Shown here in pieces: positions 4,487 to 7,644 of a stretch of DNA of 7,644 nucleotides; positions within the stretch are counted from its first letter, which is position 1; each line of letters starts with the position of its first letter. Under the pieces are notes generated by a model. That model saw only the letters and a program-made list of their open reading frames with translations, was not told the DNA's origin and did not search any database. Source of the stretch: an uncultured Loktanella sp. (lineage in GTDB: Bacteria > Pseudomonadota > Alphaproteobacteria > Rhodobacterales > Rhodobacteraceae); NCBI GenBank assembly GCA_913061335.1, contig CAJXTP010000140.1, positions 1-7,644 on the forward strand, in the 5' to 3' direction. The translations under genes and the position numbers were made by a program.

Positions 4487-6021
4487 TGACAACTGCTCCC
4501 GCAATTGAACTCAAAGGTATTTCCAAATCCTTTGGCCCTGTGCAAGCCAACAAAGACATCTCGATCCGCGTGATGCCCGGCACAATTCACGGAATTATCG
4601 GTGAAAATGGCGCAGGCAAGTCGACGCTCATGTCGATCCTCTACGGATTTTATAAGGCCGACGCTGGTGAAATCTTCATCTCCGGTCAGAAAACCGCGAT
4701 CCCCGACAGCCAAGCCGCCATCGCGGCGGGCATCGGCATGGTGTTCCAGCACTTTAAGTTGGTCGAAAATTTCACTGTCCTTGAAAACGTCGTGCTTGGG
4801 GCAGAAGACAGCGGGCTTTTGCGCCCCTCGCTGGCCCGTGCGCGCCGCGAACTCAAGGCGCTGGCCGATGAATACGAATTGAACGTCGACCCTGACGCCA
4901 TCATCGAAGACATCGGCGTCGGAATGCAGCAGCGGGTTGAAATCCTCAAGGCGTTGTACCGTCGTGCCGACATCTTGATCCTTGATGAACCGACTGGCGT
5001 GCTGACCCCTGCGGAAGCCGACCACCTGTTCCGCATCCTCGAGAACCTCAAGCGCGAGGGTAAGACAATCATCCTGATCACCCACAAACTGCGCGAGATT
5101 ATGGACACCACCGACACTGTCAGCGTGATGCGGCGTGGCGAAATGACCGCAACTGTGAAAACGTCAGAAACTAGCCCGCAACAGCTGGCCGAACTGATGG
5201 TTGGCCGCAAGGTTTCGCTGCAAGTCGAAAAGGCACCTGCACAAGTGCGCGACGTCATCCTTGATGTGCAAAACCTGAATGTCACCGATGAAAAAGGCGT
5301 GCATCGCGTCAAAGACGTAAGCTTTAACGTGCGTGCCGGTGAAATCCTTGGGATCGCGGGCGTGTCTGGCAACGGGCAATCCGAATTGCTCGAAGTGCTT
5401 GGCGGTTATGAAAAAGGTACTGGCACAATCATAGTTAATGGCCAGCCGATCGACCTGACGGGCGCGAAATCAGACGGGCGGTCGCGGCGCGAACGTGGCA
5501 TTGCCCACGTCCCCGAAGATCGCCAGCGCGAAGGTCTAATCATGGACTATCACGCTTGGGAAAACGTGGCCTTTGGCTATCACCACGACCCGAAATACCA
5601 GAACGGCATGTTTATGGACAATGCCGCAATCAAGGCCGACACGATTGGTAAAATGGAACGGTTCGATGTGCGCCCGCCCGACCCACGCCTCGCGGCCAAG
5701 TCATTTTCCGGCGGCAACCAACAAAAGATCGTTTTGGCCCGTGAAATTGAACGCAACCCAGACCTGCTTCTGATTGGGCAACCGACACGCGGCGTGGACA
5801 TTGGCGCAATCGAATTTATCCACCAACAAATCGTCGCCCTGCGTGACCAAGGCAAAGCAATCTTGCTTGTCTCGGTGGAACTCGAAGAAATCTTGGCCCT
5901 ATCCGACCGCATCGCCGTCATGTTTGACGGACGAATGATGGGCGAACGGCTACCGCAAGACACTGACGAAAAAGAGCTTGGCATGATGATGGCCGGCATG
6001 AACAAAGGGGAAGCCGCGTAA
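4486..6021 (+). CDS. ABC transporter ATPase with two fused nucleotide-binding domains, nucleoside (BMP-type) importer
   Basis: This 511-residue cytoplasmic ATPase powers the importer; both nucleotide-binding domains (NBDs) are in one chain, as in RbsA-type and Nup/Bmp nucleoside systems. NBD1 (about 7-240) has Walker A GENGAGKST (39-47), Q-loop Gln88, an altered signature GVGMQQR (144-150), Walker B ILILDEPT (163-170) and switch His200. NBD2 (about 257-505) has a degenerate P-loop GVSGNGQSE (292-300) lacking the Walker A Lys, a good signature FSGGNQQ (407-413), a Walker B ending in Gln432 in place of the catalytic Glu (LLLIGQPT), and no switch His (LLVSVELEE). Only the site built from NBD1 Walker A and the NBD2 signature should hydrolyse ATP. 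The AlaGlnProThr-like Walker B and the VGMQQRVEILKALYR wording point to the nucleoside branch instead of ribose. GGGAG (4474-4478) precedes the ATG by 7 nt, inside the upstream gene; TAATG overlaps occur at both ends. Confidence 0.93.
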   Translation: MTTAPAIELKGISKSFGPVQANKDISIRVMPGTIHGIIGENGAGKSTLMSILYGFYKADAGEIFISGQKTAIPDSQAAIAAGIGMVFQHFKLVENFTVLENVVLGAEDSGLLRPSLARARRELKALADEYELNVDPDAIIEDIGVGMQQRVEILKALYRRADILILDEPTGVLTPAEADHLFRILENLKREGKTIILITHKLREIMDTTDTVSVMRRGEMTATVKTSETSPQQLAELMVGRKVSLQVEKAPAQVRDVILDVQNLNVTDEKGVHRVKDVSFNVRAGEILGIAGVSGNGQSELLEVLGGYEKGTGTIIVNGQPIDLTGAKSDGRSRRERGIAHVPEDRQREGLIMDYHAWENVAFGYHHDPKYQNGMFMDNAAIKADTIGKMERFDVRPPDPRLAAKSFSGGNQQKIVLAREIERNPDLLLIGQPTRGVDIGAIEFIHQQIVALRDQGKAILLVSVELEEILALSDRIAVMFDGRMMGERLPQDTDEKELGMMMAGMNKGEAA

Positions 6022-7124
6022 TGGATGCGATGCCAAAGTGGGCCGATGTGGTCCTTATTCCGTTGATCAGTTTGATCCTCGCCGCGTTTATTTCGGCTCT
6101 GGTGATCCTCGCCATCGGTGAAAGCCCCGTCGAGGCGCTAAAACTGATGGTCAAAGGCGCACTTGGGTCGACGTATGGCTGGGGATATACGCTGTATTAT
6201 GCCACCAACTTCATCTTTACCGGACTTGCGGTATCCGTCGCGTTCCACTCCCGCATGTTCAACATCGGCGGCGAAGGTCAGGCGATGGTTGGCGGCTTAG
6301 GCGTCGCATTGATCTGCTTGTATGTGCCGTGGCCTCATTGGTCATTGGCGCTGCTGGGCGGCATTCTTGCGGCGGCGGTGTTTGGCGCAGCATGGGCAGC
6401 TATCCCTGCGTTTCTACAAGCCAAACGCGGCAGCCACATCGTGATCACAACGATCATGTTCAATTTTATCGCTGCAGCTTTGCTCAACTACCTACTAATC
6501 GGCGCATTAAAACCAAAAGGGTCGATGGAACCAGCAACGGGTAAATTCCCCGAAGCAACACACCTGCCATCGTTCCAAGACATGTTTAGCTTTGGGGAAA
6601 CCGCATTGTTCCGCGGCGCACCTGCAAACGTGTCGTTCTTTGTCGCGATTGTGGCCTGCGTTGCAGTCTGGGCACTGATCTGGAAAACCAAGCTCGGCTA
6701 TGAAATCCGCGCATTTGGGCATTCTGAATCAGCGGCAAAATATGCGGGCATCAGCCCAACCAAAATCATCATGATCTCGATGATGATCTCCGGTGGGCTT
6801 GCGGGCATGATGGCAATCAATAACGTGCAAGGCGAGGCTGAACGGCTGGTCCTTAACGCCGTCGAGGGCGCGGGCTTCATCGGCATCGCCGTCGCACTTA
6901 TGGGGCGCAGCCACCCGTTTGGGGTGTTCCTCGCGGCGCTGTTATTTGGGTTCTTGTACCAAGGCGGCGCAGAGCTGGCGCTCTGGACAAAAATTCCACG
7001 CGAAATGATCGTCGTTATCCAAGCCCTCGTGATCCTATTCACAGGCGCGCTTGATGACATGGTGCGGGCACCGCTGGAACGGGTGTTCCTTGCCCTCAAA
7101 CGCCGCAAACGGAAGGCAGCATAA
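6021..7124 (+). CDS. ABC transporter permease 1, BMP-type nucleoside importer
   Basis: This 367-residue inner-membrane protein forms half of the translocation pathway. It belongs to the branched-chain amino acid/ribose-like permease superfamily (LivH/RbsC fold), in the NupP/YufP branch. Roughly nine hydrophobic stretches are visible, for example at residues 10-32, 56-76, 107-131, 145-162, 204-221, 246-268 and 329-345. The motif FNIGGEGQ (80-87), preceded by GLAVSVAFHSRM, is the hallmark of the family. GYEIRAFGHSESAAKYAGI (227-245) is the cytoplasmic loop expected to contact the ATPase. The tail is strongly basic (LKRRKRKAA), in line with a cytoplasmic C-terminus. Start: AAGGGGA (6005-6011) lies 9 nt upstream, and the ATG overlaps the ATPase stop by one base (TAATG). 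The same overlap joins it to the second permease. The length is normal and nothing is missing. Confidence 0.92.
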   Translation: MDAMPKWADVVLIPLISLILAAFISALVILAIGESPVEALKLMVKGALGSTYGWGYTLYYATNFIFTGLAVSVAFHSRMFNIGGEGQAMVGGLGVALICLYVPWPHWSLALLGGILAAAVFGAAWAAIPAFLQAKRGSHIVITTIMFNFIAAALLNYLLIGALKPKGSMEPATGKFPEATHLPSFQDMFSFGETALFRGAPANVSFFVAIVACVAVWALIWKTKLGYEIRAFGHSESAAKYAGISPTKIIMISMMISGGLAGMMAINNVQGEAERLVLNAVEGAGFIGIAVALMGRSHPFGVFLAALLFGFLYQGGAELALWTKIPREMIVVIQALVILFTGALDDMVRAPLERVFLALKRRKRKAA

Positions 7125-7644
7125 TGGATCTTCTAACAGTTCTTCAAGTTTTGGACAGCACTGTCCGCCTTTCCACACCGTTGCTGCTAGCATGTCTTGC
7201 AGGTCTTTTCTCGGAACGGGCCGGTATCTTTGATATCGGGCTCGAAGGGAAAATGCTGGCGGCAGCATTCCTGTCCGCCGCCGTAGCCTATACATCTGGG
7301 TCGGCTTGGGTCGGGCTTGGCGCTGGTATCCTTGCGTCCCTGCTGCTGTCAGGCATCCACGGGCTGGCATCGATCACGTTCCGTGGGAACCAGCTGATCT
7401 CCGGCGTGGCGATTAACTTTTTGGCTGCGGGCATGACCGTCGTTGTGGCGCAAAGCTGGTTTGGCCAAGGCGGACGCACACCGCAATTGGCGGGGGCCGC
7501 ACGATTTGAACCGATCACACTGCCATTTGCAGAGGCCCTTCGCGAGGTGCCTGTCTTTGGGCCGATCTACTATGAACTTATCTCGGGACATACGGCACTG
7601 GTCTATATCGCACTGTTATTTGTGCCGCTGACATGGTGGATTTT
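7124..7644 (+). CDS. ABC transporter permease 2, BMP-type nucleoside importer (3' end outside window)
   Basis: The reading frame from ATG 7124 stays open to the window edge, giving 173 residues of an expected 300-320. The protein starts MDLLTVLQVLDSTVRLSTPLL and carries the family motif ERAGIFDIGLEGKML (31-45), the counterpart of FNIGGEGQ in permease 1, with Asp at position 37 where Asn is usual. It then shows hydrophobic segments near residues 46-56, 61-80, 90-109 and 157-172, and the VPVFGPIYYE stretch (142-151) found in the NupQ/YufQ branch. GGAAGG (7111-7116) stands 7 nt before the ATG, which overlaps the stop of permease 1 by one base. It should pair with permease 1 to form the membrane channel. 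The gene is cut only by the window boundary; there is no internal stop or frameshift. Confidence 0.92.
   Translation, partial: MDLLTVLQVLDSTVRLSTPLLLACLAGLFSERAGIFDIGLEGKMLAAAFLSAAVAYTSGSAWVGLGAGILASLLLSGIHGLASITFRGNQLISGVAINFLAAGMTVVVAQSWFGQGGRTPQLAGAARFEPITLPFAEALREVPVFGPIYYELISGHTALVYIALLFVPLTWWI

Noticed and set aside
4240..5085. Long open frame (281 codons) on the - strand
   Set aside because: It lies antisense across the NTF2-like gene and the ATPase gene, both with clear family motifs; its translation resembles no family I know and is a shadow of + strand codon bias.

Overview
The window looks like chromosomal DNA from an alphaproteobacterium, most likely a marine Rhodobacteraceae (Roseobacter-type) strain. 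The basis is the protein character (an NFU1-type NifU protein, and a BMP-type nucleoside transporter with a non-lipoprotein binding protein), a GC content judged by eye to be in the mid-50s per cent, and the gene order trpS - usp - nfu - tsaB - rimI, which I recall from that group. No species can be named without a search. All ten genes lie on the + strand. I see no tRNA, rRNA, insertion sequence, CRISPR array or other mobile element.

Left block (1-2881), housekeeping. It holds the 3' two-thirds of trpS (tryptophanyl-tRNA synthetase, cut by the window edge), a universal stress protein gene with its own probable promoter, and then a tight run of nfu (Fe-S cluster carrier), tsaB (t6A37 tRNA modification subunit) and rimI (GNAT acetyltransferase). 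nfu and tsaB are 3 nt apart; tsaB and rimI overlap by ATGA. The theme is translation quality and protein or tRNA maturation.

Middle (2882-3073), regulatory. A 192-nt gap separates the two blocks. It carries a perfect palindrome, TTGACC-AAAA-GGTCAA, one base away from the E. coli RutR box TTGACCAnnTGGTCAA, placed between plausible -35 and -10 elements. A GC-rich leader hairpin lies about 26 nt before the next start codon.

Right block (3074-7644+), a nucleoside/nucleobase ABC importer of the BMP (PnrA/Med, Nup-type) family. It contains a periplasmic binding protein gene, a terminator-like stem-loop, a small NTF2/SnoaL-like protein gene, a double-domain ATPase gene, a first permease gene, and a second permease gene cut by the right edge. 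The last three junctions are identical TAATG one-base overlaps, so the four genes should be translated as a coupled unit, while the stem-loop after the binding-protein gene probably sets its higher expression.

The most interesting points are the RutR-like operator, which predicts that a uracil/thymine-sensing regulator controls a nucleoside importer, and the NTF2/SnoaL-like gene of unknown role inside that importer operon. I found no convincing sign of a wholly new type of system.
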